Of a DNA stretch of 64,000 nt, positions 17,174 through 25,694 are shown piece after piece (the stretch's first letter is position 1; every line of letters begins with the position of its first letter). The translations under genes and the position numbers were made by a program. This DNA is from SZUA-36 sp963704855 (GTDB lineage: Bacteria > Pseudomonadota > Gammaproteobacteria > Xanthomonadales > SZUA-36), in the NCBI GenBank assembly GCA_963704855.1, contig CAVPHY010000017.1:124001-188000 (forward strand), written 5' to 3'. The notes under the pieces are model-generated. The model did no database searches. It worked only from the letters and a program-made list of their open reading frames with translations, and was not told the DNA's origin.

Positions 17174-18457
17174 TTAACGTGTCTGGTGCAAAGTCTGTTC
17201 AAGCATGCCAGGTGTCACCAGGGTATGACCACCCTCGGTGACGCGAAACCCCCTCGCGCGATCATCATCGTGGTTCACGCCAATTTGCATCCCCTCCGGG
17301 ACCACGCAGCCACGATCTATGATCGCCCCGTGAATGGTGCATCCATCCAGGATCTCGCACTCCGGGAGGATCAATGAATCGACGATACGGCTGTACGAAT
17401 GTATTTTACAGTTGGAGAAAATCAGCGACCTTTTGACACTCGCGCCGGAAATGATACAGCCACCGGACACCATAGACTCCACCGCCTCGCCCCGCCTGTC
17501 GTGATGATCGAAAACAAACTTCGCGGGAGGGGCCTGCAACACGTCGGTCAGGATTGGCCAGTCCCGGTCGTACAGGTCAAGTTGGGGCACCACCGAAACC
17601 AGCTCCATATTGGCCTCCCAATAGGCATCCAGCGTACCCACGTCCCGCCAGTAGGCCTGTTCGCCCGTTTTCGGATCACGAAACGGGTAAGCATAGACAT
17701 GGTATTTGTCAATAATTGATGGAATGATATCTTTTCCGAAATCATGATCAGACCCGGGTGTATCGGCATCCCTGATCACCTGCTCATAGAGAAACTCGGT
17801 ATTGAAAACGTAGTTGCCCATGGACGCCAGGCAAATACCTTCCCTACCGGGTATCGACGCGGGCTTCTTCGGTTTTTCATCAAACCCGATCACACGACCG
17901 GTTTCATCCACCGTCATCACGCCAAACTGGCCTGCGGCTTCCTCCACGGGTACTTCTATGCAGCAAACCGTCATATCCGCTTCCTTTTCCGAGTGGAATG
18001 CGAGGAAGTTGCCATAATCCATCTTGTAGACGTGATCCCCTGCCAGGATCAGCACAAACCGCGGCCGATGCGTACGCAGGATATCGAGGTTCTGGAACAC
18101 CGCGTCAGCGGTACCCAGGTACCAGTCATCTCCAGTACGTTGTGAGGCGGGTAATATTTCAACGAACTCGCGCTCCGGTGAACGGAAACCTGTCCAGCCA
18201 TGCACCAGGTGCCGAATCAACGAGTGTGCCTTGTACTGGGTGGCCACACCAATGCGCCGCACCCCGGAATTGATACAGTTGGACAAGGGGAAATCGATGA
18301 TTCGCAGTTTCCCACCGAAATAGACGGCCGGCTTTGCACGCCAGTTGGTTAATTCATACAAACGGGAACCACGACCGCCGGCGAGGATCAGGGCCACGGT
18401 GTCACGGGTTAACCGGCTTACATAACGACCCTGGTCCTTATTGGTTTTAGTGCTCAT
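17174..18457 (-). CDS. glgC: Glucose-1-phosphate adenylyltransferase
   Basis: A 427-residue ADP-glucose pyrophosphorylase, the committed step of bacterial glycogen synthesis. The nucleotide-binding start is ALILAGGRGSRLYELTNWRA, followed by KPAVYFGGKLRIIDFPLSNC. Downstream are LAGDHVYKMDY, the glucose-1-phosphate site GIEV-type segment around VIGFDEKP, and YWRDVGTLDAYW. The C-terminal part is a left-handed beta helix (CEILDGCTIHGAIIDRGC). Such enzymes are allosterically controlled by glycolytic intermediates, but the effector cannot be read here. It is the first gene of glgC-glgB-glgP-glgX. The ADP-glucose user glgA is not in the window. Confidence 0.96.
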   Translation of the reverse strand: MSTKTNKDQGRYVSRLTRDTVALILAGGRGSRLYELTNWRAKPAVYFGGKLRIIDFPLSNCINSGVRRIGVATQYKAHSLIRHLVHGWTGFRSPEREFVEILPASQRTGDDWYLGTADAVFQNLDILRTHRPRFVLILAGDHVYKMDYGNFLAFHSEKEADMTVCCIEVPVEEAAGQFGVMTVDETGRVIGFDEKPKKPASIPGREGICLASMGNYVFNTEFLYEQVIRDADTPGSDHDFGKDIIPSIIDKYHVYAYPFRDPKTGEQAYWRDVGTLDAYWEANMELVSVVPQLDLYDRDWPILTDVLQAPPAKFVFDHHDRRGEAVESMVSGGCIISGASVKRSLIFSNCKIHSYSRIVDSLILPECEILDGCTIHGAIIDRGCVVPEGMQIGVNHDDDRARGFRVTEGGHTLVTPGMLEQTLHQTR

Positions 18458-18641
18458 CAGGTTTGTCCTGTTACTCTGAAGTTGTCAGGTAAAGTGTATC
18501 GTGAAATGGCATGGAACGGGCGGATTCCTAGGTTAAATTGGAGATAGATCAGCTAAAACGGCAAAATTTTTTTCAAAAATCACTCTGGCGGATTTTAATC
18601 CCGGCTGGCCTCAAAATCTCGCATTGTTCATAATTCGCTTC

Positions 18642-19664
18642 ATGAGAATACTGTTTACCAGCTGCCTGTGTATCAAGATGGCCTTCGTTTGTCCATCGGC
18701 AGTGGCGGCTGATAAGGAACAGGAATCCTCATTCCGTATGGGTGGCCTGTTGTTCGGTGATTCGTATTTTATCCCCAGCCACCATCTCGACACGGGTGAG
18801 GATGCCGTTGGCCTGGTGCTTCGGCGCGGCTACCTGACTTTCAATGCGGACATGTCAGAAAAATCGTTCGGTCGCTTGCGTTTTGAGCTCAACCAGTCCG
18901 GTGAATTTGAAACCTATACCTATCGGTCAGCCGTTAAGGACCTCTACCTTGGATGGAACCTCGGTCGGCACCAATTGATCGCCGGTCTGACTTCCACGAT
19001 CACCTATGACCTGGTTGAGTCGATCTGGGGCGCCCGCTACCTGGCACGTACACCGATGGATTTGCAGGGTGTCGCCAGCCGTGACACCGGCGTCTCATTG
19101 CGGGGCCCGCTGAATGCCACCGGCAGTGTCAGCTATCGCTTCATGCTGGGTTCCGGACTGGAGTTTGGCGCCGATTCATCAAACAGCGCCAAGTGGATGG
19201 CGGCACTGACGTGGAAACCCTCACCCGGCTGGACAGTGGACCTGTATACCGATTTTGAGGACCTGCACGGTCCGGATCACCGCCTGACATTGCAGGCCTT
19301 TGTTGCCTATCAAACAGAAACTTTTCGATGGGGGCTGCAATACTCGAACCAGGACCGTCAGGACAGCCCGCCCATCGAACTGGCCTCAGCCTTCGTGGTG
19401 AAAACCCTGGCTGCAAAAACAGAATTTATTGGCAGGATTGACCGGCTGTTTGAGCCCAGCCCCAGGGGAAACGACATCGCGTACCTGCCGATGGATCCGT
19501 CGGCGCGGGCCACCCTGATTTTCACCGGCTTGAAGGTCCAAATGGGGCCGCACTGGTCGCTGACCCCCAATACGGTGTTCACACTTTACGATCGCAATGA
19601 CCAGGGGGTTCGCCCAAAAAAGGATGTATACCTGCGCCTGACGCTATTCGTTGATTTCGAGTAG
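18642..19664 (+). CDS. Outer-membrane porin-like beta-barrel protein
   Basis: A 340-residue exported protein starting MRILFTSCLCIKMAFVCPSA with a signal peptide cleaved near VAADK. The rest alternates short beta strands (RRGYLTFNADMSEKSFGRLR, KDLYLGWNLGRHQLIAGL) and ends in an aromatic-terminated strand, LRLTLFVDFE, as outer-membrane barrels do. The first strands resemble phosphate-selective (OprO/P) porins in style, but I cannot confirm that family or a substrate. An in-frame TTG at 18624 is a poorer start. It is divergent from glgC and next to the maltodextrin locus, so a role in sugar uptake is possible but unproven. Confidence 0.75.
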   Translation: MRILFTSCLCIKMAFVCPSAVAADKEQESSFRMGGLLFGDSYFIPSHHLDTGEDAVGLVLRRGYLTFNADMSEKSFGRLRFELNQSGEFETYTYRSAVKDLYLGWNLGRHQLIAGLTSTITYDLVESIWGARYLARTPMDLQGVASRDTGVSLRGPLNATGSVSYRFMLGSGLEFGADSSNSAKWMAALTWKPSPGWTVDLYTDFEDLHGPDHRLTLQAFVAYQTETFRWGLQYSNQDRQDSPPIELASAFVVKTLAAKTEFIGRIDRLFEPSPRGNDIAYLPMDPSARATLIFTGLKVQMGPHWSLTPNTVFTLYDRNDQGVRPKKDVYLRLTLFVDFE

Positions 19665-19698
19665 GTGCCGGTATAACACGAAGTTCTCACAGAGATCT

Positions 19699-21150
19699 TC
19701 AGCCACGTTCGGTAACACGCTGTTTGTCTTCGCGGACAAAGCTCCAGGCGAGGGTGGACAGCGCAAGGCTGGCGGCCGAAATTGCAAAAATAATGCCCTT
19801 ATCCGGAGCCCGGCTGATCATTAATGCAACACCCAGGCTGACCACGAGTTGTGGCAAAACAACTGAAAGATTGAACAGACCCATGTACAAACCCATGCGT
19901 GCTTCGCTGACTTTCTGTGAAACAATCGCAAACGGCAGACTGACAATCGCCGCCCAGCCAATACCCAGCACCGCCATCAGCATATAAATTTGCAGCGGAC
20001 TGCTTGCAGACAAATAAAGACCTGCATAACCGGCCGTCATAAACGCCATGCAAACAACATGGGTTTTGATACGGCCAATACGTTTAGCCAAGGGCATCAG
20101 AACAAGCGCTGGTAGCAATGCCCCCACGGCGTTTAGCACCAGGAAGCTCATCGAACCGACCCTCCCCATCTCGATATCTGATAACTGCGGCATCTTTTGC
20201 TGCAAAAATGCGAACAGGAAAACAAAGGTTGTCTGAATGCCGACCCAGCTGAATGAGTGTGCTGCAATCACCTTGCGGAAGGCAGCGAGACCGTCAGCTT
20301 TGCTTCCATTTTTCTCCAGAATTGCCTGGATGACAAGGATGGCGGTAATCACGCCACAGGCAATTTCAGCGTAATAATCAGCAGATTCGACGCCCGCCAG
20401 CCTGCGCCCCATTGCATAGATGTCATAGGCCAGAAACCCCCACAACGGGCGGATTGCTATCAACATGTTGATCAGCGAATCCTCACTACCCCGACTCCCC
20501 GTTTCCAAGGCATTGTCACCGAGTGATTCACTCTTTATATCCTTGGGCTCGGTAATAAACAGCGTTGGAATTATCGAGAAAACCAGCACTATGACCGCCC
20601 CTCCATAGATCAGTATGTAATTATTGAAAACAGCACCGATCGCATAGGCAAGCACACCAAATGTACCGGAGATGCTTTGCATCCAGGTGTAACCCTTGGT
20701 CCGCTCGTCACCCGGGTCAGTGACATCCGCTATCAGGGAACGGGTAGGATTGAAACTGACGTTGATCGAAAGGTCGAGGGTCAGGGCCACGGCAATTGCC
20801 ACCCCAAGAATACCGCCAACACCAAGACTGGCTGAAATAACATGCAAATTGGGAAGTGCCAACAAACTCAGCGAAGCAAGCACGCCACCGATCAGGATGA
20901 AGGGTCGTCGCCGACCATTCCAGAACCAGACCTTGTCACTGATAATACCGATGATGACCTGCCCGAGAATACCGGCAAGGGGTCCGGCCGCCCAGACCAG
21001 GCCTACGTCATGAATATCAAGCTTGTATTGGGTAGTAAGAATCCAGCTCAGGGCAGAGATCTGAATCGACAACGCAAAACCCATCGCCGTTGAGGGCAGG
21101 CTGAGGAGTGCAAAAAATACATTGCTGCGATTTTTCTGAAAGGTACGCAT
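19699..21150 (-). CDS. SLC45/GPH-like MFS sugar transporter
   Basis: A 483-residue MFS carrier with about 12 membrane helices. The motif NGRRRPFILIGG between helices 2 and 3 is the mark of the SLC45 and plant sucrose carrier type, whose bacterial relatives often take up maltose or maltodextrins with protons in the inner membrane. The conserved beginning is MRTFQKNRSNVFFALLSLPS, so I start at 21150. A longer in-frame reading to 21237 has no support. An operator-like sequence lies at 21201-21214. It belongs with the LacI regulator at 21267, and a second carrier of the same type is encoded at 31289. Confidence 0.9.
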   Translation of the reverse strand: MRTFQKNRSNVFFALLSLPSTAMGFALSIQISALSWILTTQYKLDIHDVGLVWAAGPLAGILGQVIIGIISDKVWFWNGRRRPFILIGGVLASLSLLALPNLHVISASLGVGGILGVAIAVALTLDLSINVSFNPTRSLIADVTDPGDERTKGYTWMQSISGTFGVLAYAIGAVFNNYILIYGGAVIVLVFSIIPTLFITEPKDIKSESLGDNALETGSRGSEDSLINMLIAIRPLWGFLAYDIYAMGRRLAGVESADYYAEIACGVITAILVIQAILEKNGSKADGLAAFRKVIAAHSFSWVGIQTTFVFLFAFLQQKMPQLSDIEMGRVGSMSFLVLNAVGALLPALVLMPLAKRIGRIKTHVVCMAFMTAGYAGLYLSASSPLQIYMLMAVLGIGWAAIVSLPFAIVSQKVSEARMGLYMGLFNLSVVLPQLVVSLGVALMISRAPDKGIIFAISAASLALSTLAWSFVREDKQRVTERG

Positions 21151-21200
21151 GAAGATAAGACGATAACCGTTTTTCTCGGGGAGTGCGCGCTCTGCTTGAT

Positions 21201-21214
21201 TGAATACGAATACA
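21201..21214. promoter_or_regulatory. Weaker LacI-type operator candidate before the MFS gene
   Basis: TGAATACGAATACA matches 11 of 14 bases of the operator-like sequence found before the TonB receptor gene and between the two glycosidase genes (TGAATACGTTTGCA). It lies 51 bases upstream of the ATG of the MFS gene. It is a candidate site for the LacI regulator encoded next to it. Confidence 0.4.
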
Positions 21215-21266
21215 GCAAGCACCGGACTATGAACCATTCGTTGACTGGCGGCGTTTCTGAATCAGG

Positions 21267-22313
21267 CTATTTCGGTGTGTTCAGTGCACGGCCTCCACAA
21301 GAACCTCTAATGACCAGTGACATGGGCAGCAAACACGACTCGACCTTTCCGCCATTGATCATGACAATGAGGTTTTCGACCAGCACTTTTGCAGCGATCC
21401 TTGTATCCTGGCGAACCGTGGTCAGGGACGGCCCGGAATAAGAGGCAGCCGGAATATCATCAAAACCCACAACTGAAACCTGCTGAGGCATTGCAATGCC
21501 GGCCTTGCGCATACATTTCATGGCACCGATGGCGATAAGGTCACTGGCGGCGAAGACCGCATCGAAGGTCTCTCCGCTTTCCAGCAGTTTTGACATGGCA
21601 TTGAATCCGGAGGTCTCATGGTTCTCCGCATCCAAATGAAGGTCCGAACGAAAGGGCATCCCGGTCGATTCGAGCGTCTTTCGAAAGCCGTTGTATCGTT
21701 GCTGAAACTCTGGCGCATCACTGCTGACCTCACCCAAAAAGGCAATTTGTTTCCGCCCCAGGCTCAACAGGTGCCGGGTCGCCATTTCACCACCTTGCTC
21801 GTTCATGCTACCGACTGCATGCCCTTCCAACTCCGGTGTCGTGGCACCCCAGATGATGAAATGCGCGTCTTCGTCATGTAAACGCTTCAGCTTGTCGGAG
21901 ATACTGCCGTAATCACCGTAACCCAACAGTATAATGCCATCGGCCCGGTTACTGGCCTGGTAGTCGGAGACCCAGTCATCACTTAAATGCTGAAATGAAA
22001 CCAGCACATCGAACTTACTGGCGACGGCGCTCCGGGTGATGTTACCCAGCATGGAGAGAAAAAACGGGTTGATTTGCGAATCGTCAGATGTCGGGTCTTC
22101 AAACAGTAATAATGCAATGGTATTACTACGCTGCGAACGAAGACCGGCGGCACGGCGATCTACGTGGTAGTTCATTTCACGGGCAATTTTCTGCACGTGT
22201 ATTCGTGTTTCGTGGTTAACCAAGGGGCTGTTGCGTAACGCCCTTGAAACCGTGGCCTGTGACACACCGGCCCGGTGCGCTATGTCAAATGAAGTTGTCT
22301 TACCTGAACCCAT
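21267..22313 (-). CDS. LacI-family regulator of the maltodextrin locus
   Basis: A 348-residue LacI/GalR repressor. The N-terminal helix-turn-helix reads TTSFDIAHRAGVSQATVSRA, followed by the hinge LRSQRSNTIALLLFEDP. The rest is a periplasmic-binding-protein-like sugar domain (GRKQIAFLGEVSSDAPEFQQR and AVFAASDLIAIGAM). The end carries the SCLLPMSLVIRGSCG segment typical of the family. Such proteins bind palindromes with a central CG, and I find a shared candidate operator at three sites in this locus. The ATG at 22313 is preferred over an in-frame TTG two codons upstream. It is divergent from the TonB-dependent receptor, and the effector is probably maltose or a related sugar. Confidence 0.92.
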   Translation of the reverse strand: MGSGKTTSFDIAHRAGVSQATVSRALRNSPLVNHETRIHVQKIAREMNYHVDRRAAGLRSQRSNTIALLLFEDPTSDDSQINPFFLSMLGNITRSAVASKFDVLVSFQHLSDDWVSDYQASNRADGIILLGYGDYGSISDKLKRLHDEDAHFIIWGATTPELEGHAVGSMNEQGGEMATRHLLSLGRKQIAFLGEVSSDAPEFQQRYNGFRKTLESTGMPFRSDLHLDAENHETSGFNAMSKLLESGETFDAVFAASDLIAIGAMKCMRKAGIAMPQQVSVVGFDDIPAASYSGPSLTTVRQDTRIAAKVLVENLIVMINGGKVESCLLPMSLVIRGSCGGRALNTPK

Positions 22314-22683
22314 GACCAATCAACATGGTTATCTATATCTCCGCTTATAGCAAATTAGATAATCCGAACTGCGGGAAAACTCAAAACAAATAATATCAGG
22401 CTTTGCCACATATATTATCTTTTTTTAAACTTGCAGGGTGTTCCATGACCTTCAGAAACCTGCAAAAACCATGCATTTTCTTGTGCAATACCCACTTTGA
22501 AGAAACCGCAAGACGCCAGATTCTCGCGGTTAAGTACTGATTTTTCTGCAGTCCCGGCAAATTCAATTGTACTGAATACGTTTGCATAGTGTTGTTACAT
22601 GTGGCTGCAAAAATGTAAGGTGTACGCTATTTTGTCAGAAATGTGTCAGGCACAATCAGAAATAATCGGAACCCATTACAATT
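22314..22683. promoter_or_regulatory. Divergent control region between LacI gene and TonB receptor
   Basis: This 370-bp gap holds no gene I can support. It contains the operator-like site at 22573-22586, an inverted repeat TTGCAGG (22431-22437) with CCTGCAA (22459-22465), and a second repeat TTACAT (22595-22600) with ATGTAA (22613-22618). The DNA before the LacI gene is AT-rich. The receptor ATG has no clear Shine-Dalgarno. I could not fix the promoter hexamers with confidence. Confidence 0.6.
22573..22586. promoter_or_regulatory. LacI-type operator before the TonB receptor gene
   Basis: TGAATACGTTTGCA is a pseudo-palindrome with a central CG, as LacI-family operators have. One half (TTTGCA) fits the perfect form TGCAAACGTTTGCA exactly. 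With one more base (CTGAATACGTTTGCA) it occurs again, inverted, at 29156-29170 between the GH13 and GH97 genes. The distance to the receptor ATG is 97 bases. Confidence 0.65.
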
Positions 22684-25584
22684 ATGAAAACGAGCAAATC
22701 AAGCAAAATCATTCGCCGCACAGAGCTCTCAGCCGCCATTTCACTGGTACTGGCGGCCAGCCCTGTCGCGTACGTATACGCCCAGGACGCTGAAGTTGAC
22801 AGTGTCAACGATCAAAACGAAGAAATGGTGATGGAAGAAGTTGTCGTCACTGGCACGTTCCGTGCAAGTCTCATCAACCAGATTGAAACCAAGCGGGACA
22901 ACACCTCCATCGTGGACGCAATTTCAGCAGAGGACATCGGTAAACTGCCCGATTCCAGTGTTGCCGAGTCTCTTGCACGTCTTCCCGGTGTATCAGGTGA
23001 GCGTCGCAATGGCCGCGTGAGCGGTATATCCGTTCGTGGTTTCAAAGAAGACTACGTAGGCACCACGCTCAACGGACGTGAATTGTTGGGTATGGGTGAT
23101 AATCGTGGTGTGGAGTACGACCTTTATCCGTCAGAAATTGTCAGCGGTATGGTCGTTTACAAAACACCTGATGCGACACAAATGGTGCAGGGCATCGGTG
23201 GTATCGTCGATATCCGTACAAACCGTCCGCTGGACAGCAGCCGTTATTTCTCAATAAACGGAACCTACGAACAGAACGGCATGGATTCCGCCAATCCCGA
23301 TTTCGATGACAATGGCCACCGCCTGGCCTTGAGTTTTTCCGATGTCTTTGCCGATGATACCCTGGGTTTTTCATTTGCAGCTGCAACCACAAAGTCTCCG
23401 AGCCAGGAAGAGCAGTTCCGCGGCTGGGGTTACCCGGGCGCCAATGTAAACAACGCCGGACCTGGTGTCAGCATGACCGGTGACGAGACCATCCTTGGTG
23501 GTCACGACTCCTTTGTCCGTTCTGCAGAGCTTCAGCGCGATACAATTTCAGGTGTATTGCAGTGGGCGCCGAACGACGATGTAACCGTGACCCTGGATGC
23601 CATTTATATCGATTTCCAGGAAGACAAAGTCTTTCGTGGCCTCGAAGAAGGTGGGGCTGAATGGGGTACAGGCGATTACACTGTAACCGGTGTTGAAAAC
23701 GGCCTTGTAACCTCCGGCAACCTGGATGGCGGCTTCAAGTCTGTGATTCGCAACGATGGTGAACGCAAAGAAGCCAAGCTGAAGACCTTTGGCCTTAACC
23801 TCGAATGGAACCTGAATGATGACTGGACCATGGAATTCGACGGTGCCTACAGTGATGTTAAAAAGACTATCACCAACATCGAGAGTTACTCCGGTGTAGG
23901 TCGTGCCGGATTGGCCTCACAGGGCCCGGCCAGCGCGCGTTCGTGGATGATGACACCCACCGGTGTCATGTACAGCCCGCATCCGACGATCCCACCGGTT
24001 GATCTCACCGATTTCGACATGATCCGTCTCGCCGGCCCACAGGCCTGGGGTGGTGCAATGGCGCCGATCCAACAGTTTGCCGATGTAACACTGCCTGACG
24101 GTTCGGTTATCGGACCACCGCAGGCACAGGATGGATTTGTCAATACGCCCGAATTTGATGAAGACCTGACAACTTTACGTCTCGATTTTGACCGCGCTCT
24201 CGACTGGTCAATTTTCAGGGAAGTCACCTTCGGTGTGAATTACTCCGATCGTTCCAAGACCAAGGACAACCGCGGTTTTTACCTGACTTCACCAACCTGG
24301 CCATATGATGGCGCGATTCCGGAAGAATACCGCGTGGGTATTGCTGACATGAGGTTCATCGGTATCGATGGTGTGGTCGCGTATGATGGCCTGGGGATGT
24401 TCCTGGATAACTACTACATTGCCTCCGATGCACAGCAGCTTGAAACCGCCCGTCTTGGCGACAGCTACACGGTCAAGGAAAAGCTGACAACTTTTTATGC
24501 CAAGCTGGACTTTGATTACGAGGTAGGCCCAGGCATGTTCCTGGGTAATGTTGGTTTGCAGTACCTGGATGTAGACCAGAGCTCTACGGGTTATGGCACC
24601 TACACCGGCCCAGATCTTTACGTTCTCGCAACGCCTATTGAAGGTGGTGACGATTATGGCGAGTGGCTACCGAGCATGAACCTGACCTATGATTTCGGTA
24701 ATGGCCACCTCGTCAGAGCGGCAGCATCAAAAACTGTCAGCCGTCCGCGCATGGATGACATGCGGCCAAACCAGCAGGTGTCGTTTGGTTTCAACCTGTC
24801 CAGTATCAGCTCAACCGATCCGCGCAACAGCGCCTGGAGCGGCAGCGCGGGTAACCCGGAGTTACGTCCTCTGGAAGCCAACCAGTTTGACCTGGCGTGG
24901 GACTGGTATTTTGCAGATGACGGTCTGTTCTCGGCGGCATTCTTCTACAAGGACCTGGTCAACTGGCACCGTGCCGGCCAGTTTGTGGCTGATTTCAGCG
25001 AATTTTACATTCCCGGTTATCACCAGGTGGATGATGAGAACGGCGACCCGGTTACACCGGCGACCTTTGAGGGCCTGGTCAGCTATCGTGAAGATGGTCT
25101 GACAGGTGATGTAAAGGGCCTGGAGTTACAGACCATACTCCCGTTCCGCATCATGTGGGACAAACTTGAGGGACTCGGCCTGATCGCCACCGCCACATTT
25201 ATTGATGGCGAGCTGGATGACGGTTCCGCTGTCCCGGGCTTGTCTGACGAGAACTACTCCCTGACCTTGTACTACGAAATCGGTGGTTTCGAAGCACGCG
25301 TTGGCTGGACCAAGCGCTCCGAATTCACAACCGAAACCCGTGGTTTGAGCCTTGCATTGACCCCGACTGTAGACCAGGGCGGAGAATTGCTAGATGCGCA
25401 GATCGGTTATGATTTTGGCCTGGCTGGGCATGATGGCTGGCTGGGTGGTCTGTCAATCGCCCTGCAGGGTCAGAACCTGACAAACGAAGACACCATCCAG
25501 ACCAATGATGATCCTCGCGAGGTAACCCAGTACCAGAGTTTTGGTGCCAACTACCTGCTGACGGCTATTTATAAATTCTGGTAA
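22684..25584 (+). CDS. TonB-dependent receptor for maltodextrin-type sugars
   Basis: A 966-residue outer-membrane receptor that would take up oligosaccharides with energy from TonB-ExbBD. It has a signal peptide ending near YVYAQD, a TonB-box-like segment at about 49-57 (MEEVVVTGT), a plug domain (IVDAISAEDIGKLPDSSVAE, then SLARLPGVSG and VSGISVRGF), and a long beta barrel that ends in the aromatic strand YLLTAIYKFW. The style is that of the large carbohydrate receptors found in xanthomonads, Caulobacter and marine gammaproteobacteria. The sugar is inferred from its neighbours (GH13, GH97, MalQ, SLC45-like carriers) and from the LacI-type operator upstream. A hairpin terminator separates it from the halogenase homologue. 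Confidence 0.95.
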   Translation: MKTSKSSKIIRRTELSAAISLVLAASPVAYVYAQDAEVDSVNDQNEEMVMEEVVVTGTFRASLINQIETKRDNTSIVDAISAEDIGKLPDSSVAESLARLPGVSGERRNGRVSGISVRGFKEDYVGTTLNGRELLGMGDNRGVEYDLYPSEIVSGMVVYKTPDATQMVQGIGGIVDIRTNRPLDSSRYFSINGTYEQNGMDSANPDFDDNGHRLALSFSDVFADDTLGFSFAAATTKSPSQEEQFRGWGYPGANVNNAGPGVSMTGDETILGGHDSFVRSAELQRDTISGVLQWAPNDDVTVTLDAIYIDFQEDKVFRGLEEGGAEWGTGDYTVTGVENGLVTSGNLDGGFKSVIRNDGERKEAKLKTFGLNLEWNLNDDWTMEFDGAYSDVKKTITNIESYSGVGRAGLASQGPASARSWMMTPTGVMYSPHPTIPPVDLTDFDMIRLAGPQAWGGAMAPIQQFADVTLPDGSVIGPPQAQDGFVNTPEFDEDLTTLRLDFDRALDWSIFREVTFGVNYSDRSKTKDNRGFYLTSPTWPYDGAIPEEYRVGIADMRFIGIDGVVAYDGLGMFLDNYYIASDAQQLETARLGDSYTVKEKLTTFYAKLDFDYEVGPGMFLGNVGLQYLDVDQSSTGYGTYTGPDLYVLATPIEGGDDYGEWLPSMNLTYDFGNGHLVRAAASKTVSRPRMDDMRPNQQVSFGFNLSSISSTDPRNSAWSGSAGNPELRPLEANQFDLAWDWYFADDGLFSAAFFYKDLVNWHRAGQFVADFSEFYIPGYHQVDDENGDPVTPATFEGLVSYREDGLTGDVKGLELQTILPFRIMWDKLEGLGLIATATFIDGELDDGSAVPGLSDENYSLTLYYEIGGFEARVGWTKRSEFTTETRGLSLALTPTVDQGGELLDAQIGYDFGLAGHDGWLGGLSIALQGQNLTNEDTIQTNDDPREVTQYQSFGANYLLTAIYKFW

Positions 25585-25604
25585 CAGCGTTTGGTTTCTA
25601 CCTA

Positions 25605-25677
25605 AAGCCCTGCTGGTGTAGTGTAACTTCTGAAACATAGTTTCTAACCGTTACAATACACCAGCAGGGCTTTTTTT
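25605..25677 (+). terminator. Strong intrinsic terminator between receptor and halogenase genes
   Basis: AAGCCCTGCTGGTGTA (25605-25620) pairs perfectly with TACACCAGCAGGGCTT (25657-25672), and seven T residues follow (25671-25677). Inside the loop two shorter stems also form: TGTAAC with GTTACA, and GAAAC with GTTTC. The next gene starts only 18 bases after the T run, so readthrough would give a lower level of the halogenase homologue than of the receptor. Confidence 0.85.
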
Positions 25678-25694
25678 ATGAAAGGTAAAAATTC

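Noticed and set aside
21151..21237. N-terminal extension of the MFS gene
   Set aside because: The extra 29 residues are not like the family start, and the region holds an operator-like site.
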